64,000 nucleotides of DNA from Nematostella vectensis. Lineage: Eukaryota; Cnidaria; Anthozoa; Actiniaria; Edwardsiidae. A program made the position numbers and the translations under genes. Location of the stretch: positions 14,812,442-14,876,441 of the forward strand of contig NC_064045.1 in the NCBI RefSeq assembly GCF_932526225.1, written 5' to 3'. Each line of letters starts with the position of its first letter. Position 1 is the stretch's first letter. A model generated the notes under the pieces. It was given only the letters and a program-made list of their open reading frames with translations, was not told the DNA's origin and did not search any database. Positions 1 to 12,581 of the stretch are shown here, piece after piece.

Positions 1-90
1 AGAGACGAAGAACGAGAATACAAGAAAACAATGAAATAATCTAGCCAATCGTGTTAGGCCTTACAAGCGGGCTTCTACACTTTTTACTGT

Positions 91-1631
91 TTAAATAAAT
101 CTTACAGCCAGTAATTCACCCCCCAGTACAATGTTGTTAAACTTGGGCTGAATTTTAGCACGGTTACTATGTAGCTTGTATCCTTGTACAACCCCCCATC
201 CACGCCTTCCTAGGGCTATCACACCTGGGTCTATGGAGGGGTAGTCCGTTCTGAACATGGACTCTTTTTTCTCGAGAATTCCCTGCTCCGCCAGGCTGTC
301 AAGAGTGATGGTCGCGCATCTTCTTTTGGGGACAAACCGCGTCTCGTACTGAATCCAGTACCGCAGCTTCTGGCGGTATCCGGGGTATTTGTTCTGGTGT
401 TTGACGATGTTGTTGAGCATTGCTCTGTCGAAATAGCTACCGGTAGGACTTGTGTGTACATTCTGCCAAACGTGCAATAATATGATAATAACATAAAAAA
501 GAAAAATATGATAGTTAACTGACAAGACCTGAAGAAAATATGATAATAAACTAGCAAGAAAATAAGATATAATAGCATGATGACAAAATACACAAGAAAA
601 TATAATATCACGATAGAGTGATTTTCAAAACCCCGTGCAACAAAATGTAAGTGTAATAGTTGACTATTAAAACACAACAAAAGAGAACAAAGACATTACA
701 GTGTATTTTAGCACTAAATAAACTAAATAGTATTTCAAGGGTTTTTGACCACTCTTTAAAGAAAAAGCGAAAAGCAAAATAACAACAAACTAATAAATGG
801 CAGCAGAATTCGTGGAACCGTAAATTGGGCGATATAGATTTGTTAAGTTGTTTTAGTGATTTTCGTATTCATGAACGCACTTTTATACAAAGCTGATATT
901 CGTTGTTTTGCTGTGAACTCTTTATCATAATTCAATCCATTTATAATCATGTACAGCGCAAGAAATGACGATGCAAAAATTCCTGATGCTCGAGAAAACA
1001 TCCCGCGAGTGGGGCACGGGGGGCTGTTACACGAAATATTTTGTAACATAACCATAACAATGAGAGAGAAAACAATATTTTTTACTTCTCCCAGAATGCA
1101 CTTCGGGCTACCATTTTGAAATCTTATGCGTGCCTTTAGCTCACTTAGCTTTTCCACAGGGAGCCCAGGTGAGTGCATTACTCGTGCATGACTATGTAGT
1201 TGTAAATAGCTTTTTTGAAAACAAATATTTGCAAATATAAGAAACATATACTTATGAGATTATTTGGAGAAGTCAGTGTTAGGGACTTTTAGGCGATTCT
1301 AGCAAACTTGAAACGTGTTGGTTCCAAATGATCTCACCTTGACGAGAGCACCGTGGGAGCAATCATCCGTAACGCTCACCACGATCTTACCCATCACAAA
1401 CAGATCCAGCAACACCGCGCTCGCACAACCGGCAAGCAACTCATGGGAACCCTGTCTCCCCGAAACCTCCCCAGTTTTGCTGTTTTGCCAAAGCAGGCAA
1501 TAAGCTTGAGACAGGGTCAACTCACGGCTAGTGAAATCTTTTGGCGTGAATGAATGAGCGCTTAGAATTCGTAGAATTGTTTCTTCCATGCGGATTGCGA
1601 CTCGCTCGACAGTATCGATATTATTATTCAT
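91..1631 (-). CDS. GPP34 (GOLPH3-like) domain protein, two exons
   Basis: Two minus-strand exons join in phase: 1338-1631 (start codon 1629-1631, donor AAG/GTGAGA) and 91-462 (acceptor GGCAG/AAT, stop TAA at 91-93), giving about 221 residues. The product matches the GPP34 fold of Golgi phosphoprotein 3: an N-terminal ELTLSQAYCLL helix (the LTLxEELLLL region), then LAGCASAVLLDLFVMGKI (the 'LRGxxLxELALRGRI' helix), then across the splice site PTGSYFDRAML (the PTGDxLLDEAL motif), and finally LAEQGILEKKESMF followed by DYPSIDP (the 'L.EKGIL..E...F' and P-L-x-D/N end). GOLPH3 binds PI4P at the trans-Golgi and retains glycosyltransferases. This protein is short and lacks the basic N-terminal tail of true GOLPH3, so it is a divergent family member and Golgi function is only inferred. 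Sequence between the exons (463-1337) is intron. An additional upstream exon cannot be excluded. Confidence 0.72.
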
Positions 1632-2346
1632 ACTGGTTAAAATCTTCTGCCATACCGATCAACAATTCATGTTATTCTCGTATTATGCCGTTTCGCTCGG
1701 CCCCATTAGTGTCTTCTGTTATCGTTGAATGGTATGGAATCTGTGCTTACGATTCGCGTGAATGACGGGCTTGCCACGCCTCCTTTTTGTGATTATCATG
1801 ATAAAGTGGCACTCTTATTTCTACCGTTGCGTTCTTCAAGAGGCTTTGTGATGATAAGTTAAGATGTTCACGCTATCTTTATAGAAGAACGTTAAATACG
1901 CGCGACCCTAAAAAGTTCTAAAAGAATGAGCTATCAATTGAACTAAATTGCGCTTTAGGAAGACTCGATTAGTAAGGGCATGACTGGGCCTATTGAAACA
2001 GCCATCTAAAACGGAATGATGGGCAATGTTAAGAGTATAAAAATGTCTGGATTTTTCTTTTATCAGAGTTCCATACGATCAACCTATCCTTATTGCCACG
2101 AGGGTGTCACTGTACATTCTTAGATCCTACTATAGATACCCTGTGTTTATTTATGGCAAATAAAGTGAAAGATATTTGAACAAGCAAGAAATCAACAGCG
2201 CAGAGCGTGCTATCTGGTGTTTGAAATTTATCGGTTCATATCCTATGAGCTGTAATCGCGAACACTTGACATCATTACGGCTGATATTGGACTTATATCA
2301 CTAGTGATATAGAATAGCGCGTGCTTTAAGGTAACGGCCTCACCAG
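1632..2346. other. Intergenic, no gene seen
   Basis: AT-rich sequence upstream of the GPP34-like gene. It should contain that gene's promoter, but no clear TATA box, repeat or coding potential was seen. Confidence 0.5.
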
Positions 2347-2775
2347 GGCGTGACGACCGAACACATGGCGTGACACCACAACAGTGTTACTGAAAACTTT
2401 TACACTACAGTGCGTGACGACCGAGCACATGGCGTGACACCACAAGAGAGTAACTGAAGACTGTGCGTGACGAACGAGCACATGGAGTGAAAAGCTTGAC
2501 TGAAGACTTGTTCACTAATGTGCGTGACAGCCGAACACATGACGTGACACCAAGAGCGTGACTGAAGAATTGTTAACTAGAGTGCGTGACGACCGAGCAA
2601 ATGGCGTGACACTACAAAATCGTGACTGGAGACTTGTTCACTACAGTGCTAGACGACCGAACAGATGGCGTGAAAAGCTTGACAGAAGACTTGTTCACTA
2701 CAGTGCGTGACGACCGAGCAAATGGCGTGACACTACAAAAGCGCGACTGAAGACTTGTTCACTAGAGTGCGTGAC
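2347..2775. repeat. Minisatellite, about 60-65 bp unit, 7 imperfect copies
   Basis: Each copy starts GCGTGACGACCGA, followed by a variant of ACACATGGCGTGACACC and a tail resembling TGACTGAAGACTTGTTCACTA. Copies differ by small deletions and substitutions. No open frame runs through. Confidence 0.85.
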
Positions 2776-3317
2776 GCCGTGGTAGTCATGACATTCCCGT
2801 ATTGCCCAAGATCGACTATAAATCACCTTTTTCTAGCAAAAATAAAATAAAGCCGCGGTCGATTCGCCTTTCCCGGCATGCCTTACTATCGGTTAGTAAG
2901 TAGTTGGTCATAACTCTTGGGACATTTTCAATTCAATGTCGTTTAAAAAGTCCCTTAAAAGATCTTTATTTTACAACTTCACTATCCTAATTTCTTTTTT
3001 TCTCCGGTGCCTTCTTACTCTATTTACCATTTTCCTCAGTTATCATCAAATCAAAAATATAATCAATATATGAGTATTTGCTAGCATTTTCACACATTCG
3101 TAAAAACCTCGATGAAGCGATCGAAGTATTCCTTTCCTCACAAGTCTTTGTCAAATAAACGGCTTCCAACTATTTGAAAGTATTTGCTAGCATCTTCACA
3201 CATTCGTTACAACTTCGATAATAAAGCGACGAAGTATTCCTTTCATCAAATAATTGTACTGTTTTTTTTTTTAAGTCTTTGTCAAATTAATGGATTCCCG
3301 CTATTCGAATATCAATA

Positions 3318-4066
3318 CTAGTAAGGGGAAAGGGGGTCGTAAAATCGCATTGAATATTGACAAAATCCGCAATACTGTCTGCGCTGACTAAGAAAAGCTT
3401 TATTTCACTTTAAAGGTGCAGCGTCATGGTACTGCGCATGTCTCGAGTCAGTGTTTATTGTAGGCTTAGCTTTTTATTTAGCTACAAACAGTTGAACAAA
3501 TATATATTTATTTTTCTTTCTTATCTTTCTTTTCATCTACAGTTCTATATATACAGTGTGACCATAGCTATGATTACAATTATTTAGACAAATTTTTACC
3601 TTCCAACAGAAACCATCTTGACTGCAAAACACTTACTGTAGGGCATTCGATATTAGGCATTTCTTTCATGCGGCTGTGAGGTTGACATGTCAACATCCAG
3701 AGGGGCCATACCCAACTCGGAATCATGGGGGCCCATGAAAACATGGTGATGCGAAACATTTTCCTGCCTTTACCCTCATTCATCTGGAACACCTGTGCAG
3801 TTGATGCCCTTAGGTGGATGGGGTGCACAGGTGCTTTGGGTGTGGCCCTGAAGATGGCACAGTCACCACAAGATGTACCACAATGAAGTTGTATACTTGT
3901 TAAAAATGTAAAACATGTGAGTGGAAAACAGTCAATAGCCATGGAATTTCTAGTGTGTTGTACGTTATACATGTTTTAGGATTTACTTACTTATACTTAC
4001 TAAATTACAGTAGTTTTTTTAAAAATATTATTTACTACTTGTATAATTGAGAACAGTAATACATAC
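3318..4066. repeat. Direct duplication, copy 1
   Basis: Two blocks, 3318-3496 and 3499-4066, are nearly identical to 5090-5265 and 5675-6238. In this copy the two blocks abut directly. A 130-residue minus-strand open frame (3580-3972) is present in both copies but resembles no family I know and is probably a chance frame. Confidence 0.8.
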
Positions 4067-4529
4067 TTCTCATTGACCTCGTAGAGCTTGTCTCTTCCCT
4101 CCTAAATAACAAACAAAATGATGTTTGTTATCATCTAGGTTCAGAGGAATCTACAGTAGTTTTTTAATCAGATATTTTTTTGTCTTTTAGCACTCACCTG
4201 TTCTTTCAACACTCTTCATCGAGTTTGCTTGTCTCACAAATAGACCTTGTTTGATAAACAAAGACATGTTACCAACTTATTCAATAATAGGTAACAACTG
4301 CAATATTGTATTAAGAGAGTGCCCCTCCCCTCTGCTTTTGTTGGCATTATGGTAATAAGAAATCTAGATTTCCTTGATACCCCCCTTCTCTCCACCAAAT
4401 AAGCATTCTATGTATGCTTCCCTTTTTTTGGTCTGTTTTTTTTTTCTTATTATTTTTTGCGCAAAACTATGCAGGATTGAGGGGGCTTAGCACTAAGTAA
4501 GAAAAAAGAATTGAAAAAAAAAAAAGATT

Positions 4530-4881
4530 AAATGCCATTGGCCTGGGATCGAACCCGGCCTGAAGAACAAAAAGGAAACCATACATGCGGATTACCCAAA
4601 TCGGTATGGCAGCACAAGGCTTTTACGGAAGGCTGTAAAGAACCCAAAAGGCCCCAAGCACCGATATTTCCGGCGAATATGCTGTACAACACTCTTGCAA
4701 GGTATTCCGACCCGCGCATTAATGGGGAGGACAATAACCAGGATCCCAGGCTTATAATACGGTTACGCCACGCACAGTTTGCCGAGATATAGGATGACAA
4801 AAAATACAGGTCTATTTGGGCGTCTTGGGTCCCTTGGGGGCTGCCTATGTCGGCGCGTGGCATCGTAACGCACGGGCGCAT
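4530..4881 (-). repeat. Dispersed repeat, possibly tRNA-derived SINE-like
   Basis: Read on the minus strand, this segment contains TGGCGTAACCG, which fits the pol III A-box consensus, followed 31 bp later by a weak B-box (GGTTATTGTCC). A stronger B-box, GGGTTCGATCCC, lies near the low-coordinate end. A diverged copy of the first part is at 45115-45300 on the plus strand, and a fragment of the other end (GTTCTTCAGGCCGGGTT) recurs at about 15038-15054. Family membership is inferred from these internal matches only. Confidence 0.45.
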
Positions 4882-5089
4882 TGTCTTTTATTGTGTACAG
4901 GATATCAAATTAGGGAAGAAAAAAGACGTTGTTTTGGGAACCGTTGTTTTGATATCATGTAAAAATTATAAAACAAATAGAAATAAATAAAGTGGGATTT
5001 GGCGATTCTCTTTTTCTTTGTGAAGCTTATTAACCTACATACCGGCCTAAATATCCATTAAAAAAAATCAAAAATGCAATTAAAGACGT

Positions 5090-6238
5090 AAGGGGGAAGG
5101 GGGTCGCAAAATCGCATAGAATATTGACAAAATCAGCAATACCGTCTGCGCTGACTAAGTAAAGCTTTATTTCACTTTAAAGGTGCAGCGTCATGGTACT
5201 GCGCATGTCTCGAGTCAGTGTTTATTGTAGGCTTAGCTTTTTATTTAGCTACAAACAGTTGAACTTTTCTTAAAGCTGTCAATACCTTGTTGACATAATA
5301 TAATATGTTATTGAAAACTATGTTTATTGACAGTTTGTGGTCATTTTCTTTGAATTTAGGTCTCCCACATGTACCAAAAGCTCATAAGTCAGTATTAGAA
5401 TTTCACTGAAATTCATTGTATCAGGGACAGAGGGCTATTGCAAAGCTCTTACCATGACACTGCCCCTTAAAAGGGATGTAAACAAATCAAAATAGGTGGT
5501 GGTGGGTCTCTGTTGTTTTCGTTTTATTTTGAGTTTGCTTTATTATTATTATTTTTGGAGGGGGGGGGGGGATTCAGCTCTAAATAGCCAAGCAACTAGT
5601 ACAACAGATGTTGGTTTTGTAGTCTTTTATCCAATATATTGAAGATTATCATGCAATTCTGTAGTTTGACTGCAAATATATATTTATTTTTCTTTCTTAT
5701 CTTTCTTTTCATTTACAGTTCTATATATACAGTGTGACCATAGCTATGATTACAATTATTTAGACAAATTTTTACCTTCTAACAGGAACCATCTTGACTG
5801 CAAAACACTTACTGTAGGGCATTCGATATTAGGCATTTCTTTCATGCGGCTGTGAGGTTGACATGTCAACATCCAGAGGGGCCACACCCAACTCGGAATC
5901 ATGGGAGCCCATGAAAACATGGTGATGCGAAACCTTTTCCTGCCTTTACCCTCATTCATCAGGAACACCTGTGCAGTTGATGCCCTTAGGTGGATGGGGT
6001 GCACAGGTGCTTTGGGTGTGGCCCTGAAGATGGCACAGTCACCACAAGATGTACCAGAATGAAGTTGTATACTTGTTAAAAATGTAAAACATGTGAGTGG
6101 AAAACAGTCAATAGCCATGGAATTTCTAGTGTGTTGTACGTTATACATGTTTTAGGATTTACTTACTTATACTTACTAAATTACAGTAGTTTTTTTAAAA
6201 ATATTATTTACTACTTGTATAATTGAGAACAGTAATAC
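5090..6238. repeat. Direct duplication, copy 2, split by about 410 bp
   Basis: This repeats 3318-4066, but the two halves are separated by extra sequence at about 5266-5674. That stretch includes a run of G residues near 5562-5571. Either this copy gained an insertion or copy 1 lost the stretch. No target-site duplication is evident at the joints. Confidence 0.75.
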
Positions 6239-6319
6239 ATTACGGATTGCAAAGCATTCTGGGAAATCCGGAAAAAAAATCACGAGGGGAGGGCCAGTCA
6301 TCACTACTCTACCCAAGTC

Positions 6320-9300
6320 AGATGCAGCGCATCTGCAGATGCAGGAAAGCATCAAGACATAACTCCCCCTGAAGGTATCATTGACGAGGAAGAGGATGAT
6401 TATGATGAGGAAGTGAAAGTCACCAACACCACCTCTAGTCAGTCACTGCTGTTCATGCACCAGGCAGATTGGCAAATGAGGGTCACCAAAACCACCTCTA
6501 GTCAGTCACTGCTGTTCATGCACCAGGCAGATTGGCAAATGAGGGTCACCAACACCACCTCTAGTCAGTCACTGCTGTTCATGCACCAGGCAGATTGGCA
6601 AATGAGGGTCACCAACACCACCTCTAGTCAGTCACTGCTGTTCATGGTATTGGCAAATGAGGCTGCTATACAAGTATGGCAACAACATCTGCCTGGTGTA
6701 TGCAACCTACCGAACAACCAGATACTCCCATTGCTTTCCCTTGCTGTGAAGACAAACGTAGATTATCAGGTGGTTGGCTCATTCATCATTCAACATGAGA
6801 CAACTAATGTCATTAATGAGGCTCTACAGAAATTCAAGGAATGGAACCTATCATGGAAACCACAATTCTTTATGACAGATTTGTCCAAACAGGAGATCAG
6901 TGCTGTAGAGGAAGTATTCCCAGGTACAGTATTACCACATTTTTTTTATATTAGTATTGTATCTTCCTTGATACTTATTATAACACCTAGCCCCTTCATG
7001 GCATAAATAGTCAAGTGTTACTCCATGTTTTGGATCCCTGTGTGGCCACTTCCCTGTTGAGTCTTCATCAAAATATGTGTGCAGGGACCACTGCATTCCA
7101 TTTTGGGTGATAATCAAAATCCACCTCTCCCCATAGTCTAGTAACTATAAAAACAGTTCACAATAGTTATCTTTGATTTCCCTTACAGACACCACATTAC
7201 ATCTGTGCGACTTTCATTGTGAACAGGCTTGGGAGCGATGGGTTACAAAGACCTCTAATGGTGTCAGCAATGTTAAGGAAGAGATACTCTCTCGACTCCG
7301 ACAAATTGCACATGCCAGCACTCCAGAGCAGTACACTGCTGCAGTGCAAAGCCTCAAGCGAAACAATCTCTGGACCCGAAATCCAAAGCTACAACCAAGC
7401 TGGTCCCAAAAGACCTGGTTGAGTCACTATAAGGTATTATTAAATTTTCTCTAATTCTTCTACATCACTGCAGTTTGGAACAATCACTTGTTCAAGGGAT
7501 CACACACTCACCTAAACCCAAAACATGAAACTAACTTACCCCTTTACTCATTCAACACAACATTTCCTTGGAAGGAAACAAAATTAAATTATTTTTGGGG
7601 CATGTAAAAAGAGCTCAAAAGTCTACCACTCTAGCTATCTGTAGTTCCTTCATTATTTACTATACATATGTTGTTAATTGCAGAAATGGGCATGGGCCTT
7701 TCGGTGTGAGAGCTTTATTGTTGGTGTTAACACAAACAATGGGCTCGAGAGACAAAATCATGTGTTCAAATGCAGTTACCTCCAAAAGCACAAGAATAAC
7801 AGCTTAAGTGGAATGCTTGCCATCCTTATCGAGGAATTTCTTCCAGATAGCTTTAACAGGTAAAACATTAAATAATTGTCATATGATTTTAGACAAACAG
7901 CCCTTATTTTATCTTTAATTTAGTCATCACTGATATTTAACTGCACATTTTCCGTACACTCTCCCTGTAACGATCCTGATTGTTCTACAAAATAAACGTA
8001 GTCAAACTTTGTCTGCAATGATTCTGGTTAGTCGAAAAAGTGCGGAAAAATGTTTATGTGTTTGATCAGGCGTGCTATGCAGACACAAGTTTGACTTTGT
8101 TCATTGTTTCGACCTATCAGAAACTGTAAAGCAGCCAGTACTTCAAAAGTGCAATGAATATCAGACATGAAGTTTCATATCAATTGCCCTTTTTTGGATA
8201 TTAAGGAAAATCCTAAAATGGTGATGTTTATTGAAGGTCAAGCCTTAACACACCTGAGAGTAATAATAACACTCATAGTGTACTTTTCTGCTCAAAGGTA
8301 TGTTGAGATGAACGTCAAATACTGTCAGGAGTACAGGAAGTATAGTCCTGATGTTCCTGACTTCTTGGTGAACCGGCCACGCATACTGGTTGCACACTGC
8401 ATCGAACAGATGTTTGCTGCCAGTGAAATTGAAATGCCCCATATAGAATGCTTGGATAGTGACAAATGCATCTTTAAGATCAAGAGCCAAAGCCAGGCTG
8501 GTGATACCAAAACCATGTGTCGATGTGAATGTCAGGATTGGCAGAAGTGGTGGCTGCCATGTAAACACTTCATGGCAGTCTTTAGTCACTACCCTGGCTG
8601 GCAGTGGGAGAACCTTTAACCACTCTACCAGAGTTCACCATTCTTCTCTCTGGATGAAGAGCTGCTGACACAACTGCAGACTGGTAGTAAGGGCACAGCA
8701 CTACAGGAAGAATGCCTTGCCAATGACCAAGATGTTACCACTGATGACCCTGTTAGTGTAACAAATAATGACAAGCAACCTCTTCCTCTGCGTACGAAAA
8801 CACACAAAGGTGAGGCCTCTAATTGCCGGGAATTACTATCACAAATAAGATGTGCCACGTTTCTGTTTCATGACTCAGATGCTCTCAGCAGCCTTAAAGA
8901 GACACTATCCAAAGCCCTCACTGATTTACGCTGCAATATCCAGCATGCAGGTGGCATCGAACTGGAGCAACCAGCAAAAGTAAATCAAATAAAGAGAAAA
9001 ACATCTAATCAAGAGTACCATGATCTGCCTAGGCCCCCCAAAAAGAGCAAATATACAGGTAGGCATGGGAAAGCAGCAAATGAAAAAAAGAAACCTGATG
9101 GAGTCAAGGTGGGGATTGAGAAGATGTGTACATATCAGAAGCAGGCTAGAACAGATGACTATGACATGGGTACCAGTGAGATGGAGACAATACTAGAAGC
9201 AGATGGTGATCTAGGTACCAGCGAGGTGGAGGCCAAAGTAGATTCAGATGACAACTTAGGTACCATTCAGAAGGAGGTCATAACAGATAATGATGACAGC

Positions 9301-10193
9301 ATGAGCACTGGCGATAAAGAGAGACTCAAACTACAATCAACAGCTCCATCCATTAGTAATCATGATACAGAGAGGAAATCATCAGGAAATGAAATGGAGT
9401 TTGTTACTATTACTAAAGGCGATGGAAGAAAGAAGAAGACTAGAGATAGGAAAATGAATATAGAGGAGGAGGATGTAATCAAAAATAGGAGAATGCTAAC
9501 CGACCACTCCATTAACATATCACAGAACTTACTTTGGCACCAATTTCCATTATTTGATGGAGGATACTACACTTGGCCCTGCCTTGCAGTTCTCAATACA
9601 ACGTGGAAAGTTTGCTCAGATTCTGCACACTGGCCAGTGCCACTAGATTAGCGTGTCAAATGTTGGTTGCAAAAAGGCTGCAGTCAACCTATATGACAGC
9701 TGTAACAATGGAGTAGTGAACAGCTTTGTGCTAAAACAGATAGCAGCAATGTTGCATGGAGAAGGTCCAGAACTTATCATCAACATCAAGCCTGTCCAGC
9801 AACAGACAAACTGTGTTGACTGTGGTGTTTTTGCTATTGCATTCCTGGTATCAATTCTAAATGGTGAGGAGCCATCAACAACATCATATAGGGTACATCA
9901 ACTGCGACCACATCTTCTGAAATGCATCAATGATAACCATTTGACACCATTTCCCAAAGCCTCCCTTTCATCCCAAGTAAAAAGGTGCAAGGCGAAAACA
10001 GGTGTTCTGTTCTTGTAGCATGCCATGGGATAGGAAAGATAGCAAGAACAAATCTACTCAGATGGCCTTTTGTGATGATTGTGAGGAATGGTTCCACAGA
10101 TCATGTGAAAGCATACCAGAGAGAGTCTTCCAGAAGTCCAGCCATTGGATATGTTCCAAATGTGCAAAGCTTAAAAGACAAGAAGATAAATAG
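6320..10193 (+). pseudogene. Decayed MULE-type transposase with SWIM, Ulp1-like protease and PHD domains
   Basis: Four exons with consensus splice sites can be joined: about 6320-6923, 7189-7433, 7684-7859 and 8298 onward. Exon 1 holds an acidic stretch, then a MULE transposase core (VDYQVVGSFIIQ, FFMTDLSKQEISA). Exon 2 has LCDFHCEQAWERW. Exon 3 has NTNNGLERQNH, the likely catalytic Glu. Exon 4 has a SWIM zinc finger (CECQDWQKWWLPCKH), then a Lys-rich linker, a C48/Ulp1-like protease core (CH..SVSNVGCKKA, NLYDS, NCVDCGVFAIAF) and a C4HC3 PHD finger (FCSCSMPW, FCDDCEEWFHRSC, WICSKC). It is broken: the expected first catalytic Asp of the LVDATYRTT-type motif is Tyr (codon 6699-6701), and there is a frameshift near 6646 and another near 6720, an in-frame TAA at 8617-8619, a frameshift near 9565, a TAG where Trp is expected near 9649, and a frameshift near 10000. 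MULE assignment is by motif; a related superfamily is possible. Confidence 0.75.
6419..6658 (+). repeat. 63-bp coding tandem repeat inside the transposase
   Basis: Copies begin at 6419, 6482, 6545 and 6608; each encodes 21 residues including SQSLLFMHQADWQMR. The unit is a multiple of three, so the frame is kept through the first three. The fourth copy lost part of the HQAD codons, which shifts the frame just before LLYKYGN. Confidence 0.9.
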
Positions 10194-10287
10194 TCATACA
10201 TCAGTTTCTCCAAATACACAGCCAAGGGACACTCATGTCTGCATGATCATGTACATATGAGAAATAAGAACATGTAGAAACAACACT

Positions 10288-10703
10288 CTGAAAAGATTCC
10301 CCATCTTCTCAAGAAGCTATCAGCAGTACTTACTGGTTTCTGAAAAGATTCCCCATCTTCTCAAGAAGCTATCAGCAGTACCTACTGGTTTCTGAAAAGA
10401 TTCCCCATCTTCTCAAGAAGCTATCAGCAGTACCTACTGGTTTCTGAAAAGATTCCCCATCTTCTCAAGAAGCTATCAGCAGTACTTACTGGTTTCTGAA
10501 AAGATTCCCCATCTTCTCAAGAAGCTATCAGCAGTACCTACTGGTTTCTGAAAAGATTCCCCATCTTCTCAAGAAGCTATCAGCAGTACCTACTGGTTTC
10601 TGAAAAGATTCCCCATCTTCTCAAGAAGCTATCAGCAGTACCTACTGGTTTCTGAAAAGATTCCCCATCTTCTCAAGAAGCTATCAGCAGTACCTACTGG
10701 TTT
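10288..10703. repeat. 52-bp tandem repeat, 8 copies
   Basis: Near-identical copies start every 52 bp with CTGAAAAGATTCCCC. They lie directly downstream of the transposase PHD finger and differ at only one site (acTtact versus acCtact). Confidence 0.95.
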
Positions 10704-12581
10704 CTGCAATGTCACCATCAACATCTTTGCCGTGCACCTAAGGAAGGGCAGGCAGTGGTTTGGCATGAGCTCAGACAATGCATGCCTTCAACCATATTTA
10801 CCACCACCTTCTAACATTGTGCATCTAATGGAGGGCGGAGGGTGGCTTGCCACCTGTACTGACTCATATAAGTGCACCAAGTCAGGTCATATGCTGTATG
10901 TTACTAGTAAAATGTAACCTAGTATTACCTGCCTCATTGACGAGTAGTCGGCATCTAAACTGGCTCACCCACTATAGTTGCTACCACTGTGGTAAGGAGG
11001 TGCTTGCATACCACCCATCAACATTAAAAACTAAAACTGTCAAGGCTCTGCCAGTATGTAGGGCGGTTCTGTTAGTCAACTCGACTTCAGTTCTGGCCAA
11101 GGTGAACTATGAAAGTTACCTTCATGCTGTTCACTGGAAACTTAAATGCTATTAATACTGTTTATTAATAGCGTATGGCTAAAATCAGTAAATTAAATAC
11201 ATCTGTTCCACAAACTTATTGTTGAAATTGGATTCTTTGTACTCCCAAAATACAATTGACCTGGAACATAATATATTAAAACTTGTTTTTGACAATTTAT
11301 CTTGTATAGAACTCATCTTTGTATCACTATTTAAAAAGTATCAGACTAAGTAGAATGGCAGTTTGAAAACCTCTTAAAAGATACCCGTCCCCTGTAAAAT
11401 ATATATTTATTGCTCCCAGTTAATTGAGACCCTAATATGAGGGACCCTATTCTAGATACAGTAGTCTGATTGGTCCAAACCATAAACAAAGTCAATGTTA
11501 CTGTAAATGCTCTAATAAGGGGTTTATCTGATTATGGGATTTGTAGGGGGGGAGGGGTATTAGAGAGGGTCTGTATTCAAGATGGTAGGCTTATTTAAAA
11601 CCAATTTTGTATATATGATGCAGTAGTACAATCATCTCTTTCAATTAAAACATGGGCAAAAAACCTGATATAAAAAAGACACAAAGGCACAATTACAGGT
11701 TATCACAAAATAAAATTTATTAAACTTATGTAAGATTTATTTGGACCGTTTTATTTAAATGATATTCAGCCACATTTTTTTAGCCACAGGTAAATTGTCT
11801 GGAAATAACATGCCATATTTAGAGTCTGATTATGGAATATGTTCTGGATAGTGTTCAGAATGACAGTCAGGGCTGAACGAACCACATGACTTACACATGT
11901 TGCAGTCACTAAGATGGCACTAAGATATGCTTGGCATACTCGACCCATCAGCCCAGCAAAAAAACTACTCTGCTGGCAGCTGGTCCCGAGAGCAGGCCCC
12001 AAAATAGGTATGTAAATAGGGGGTTTAATAGCCAGGGGGGGAGGGGGTATTTCAATATCAAATGGGTAAGGGGATGAGGTTTGGGAATTTTGACAAACAA
12101 CCCTAAAGATACTAAGTGGGTTTGGCCTAGTGAAAATAAAGCTTTATGAATATGAACTTACTTGCCAAATCCCCCCTCTATGTTCTTCCAAGCTTGGTCG
12201 ACTACCGCCCTTATGAGGCGTGTGAACAAGTTTGAGTTCAAAAGGTTCGCGAACTTCACAACGCTCAAAAGGACATAAGTAAAAAATCCAGTTGTTTTCA
12301 GTATGCTTTGGGGTTGTTTTGTGTAAGTCTTTGCTGCTTTGTTGGAAAACAGCCGTAGATATCAGTTATAAATGCCAAATAAACAAGAAAAACATAAGAA
12401 AGCAGCCGATCTCCTCTCACTTCACGTCCGTACGACGAGCATACGACCGTGAGAGACTTGACTCTAATGTAAATATGCTAATTACATTATTCTAATGACC
12501 GTCCTTCTGAGCCTTGTGAACGAGTGCTGACCCCTTTCGAATGGCAAATTGACTTTAGGAATGAAATAATCGTCCGGAAGG
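10704..12581. other. No supported gene
   Basis: The first part (to about 11150) has short open frames after the 52-bp array that may be a further tail of the transposon, but no motif is recognisable. The rest is AT-rich with G-rich patches near 11548 and 12038. Confidence 0.5.

Noticed and set aside
843-1247. 134-residue minus-strand frame between the GPP34 exons
   Set aside because: The GPP34 reading joins directly from 1338 to 462 in phase; this frame adds no family similarity.
3580-6148. Two 130-residue minus-strand frames (3580-3972 and 5756-6148)
   Set aside because: Same frame in two copies of a duplicated block, no recognisable domain; duplication rather than selection explains its recurrence.
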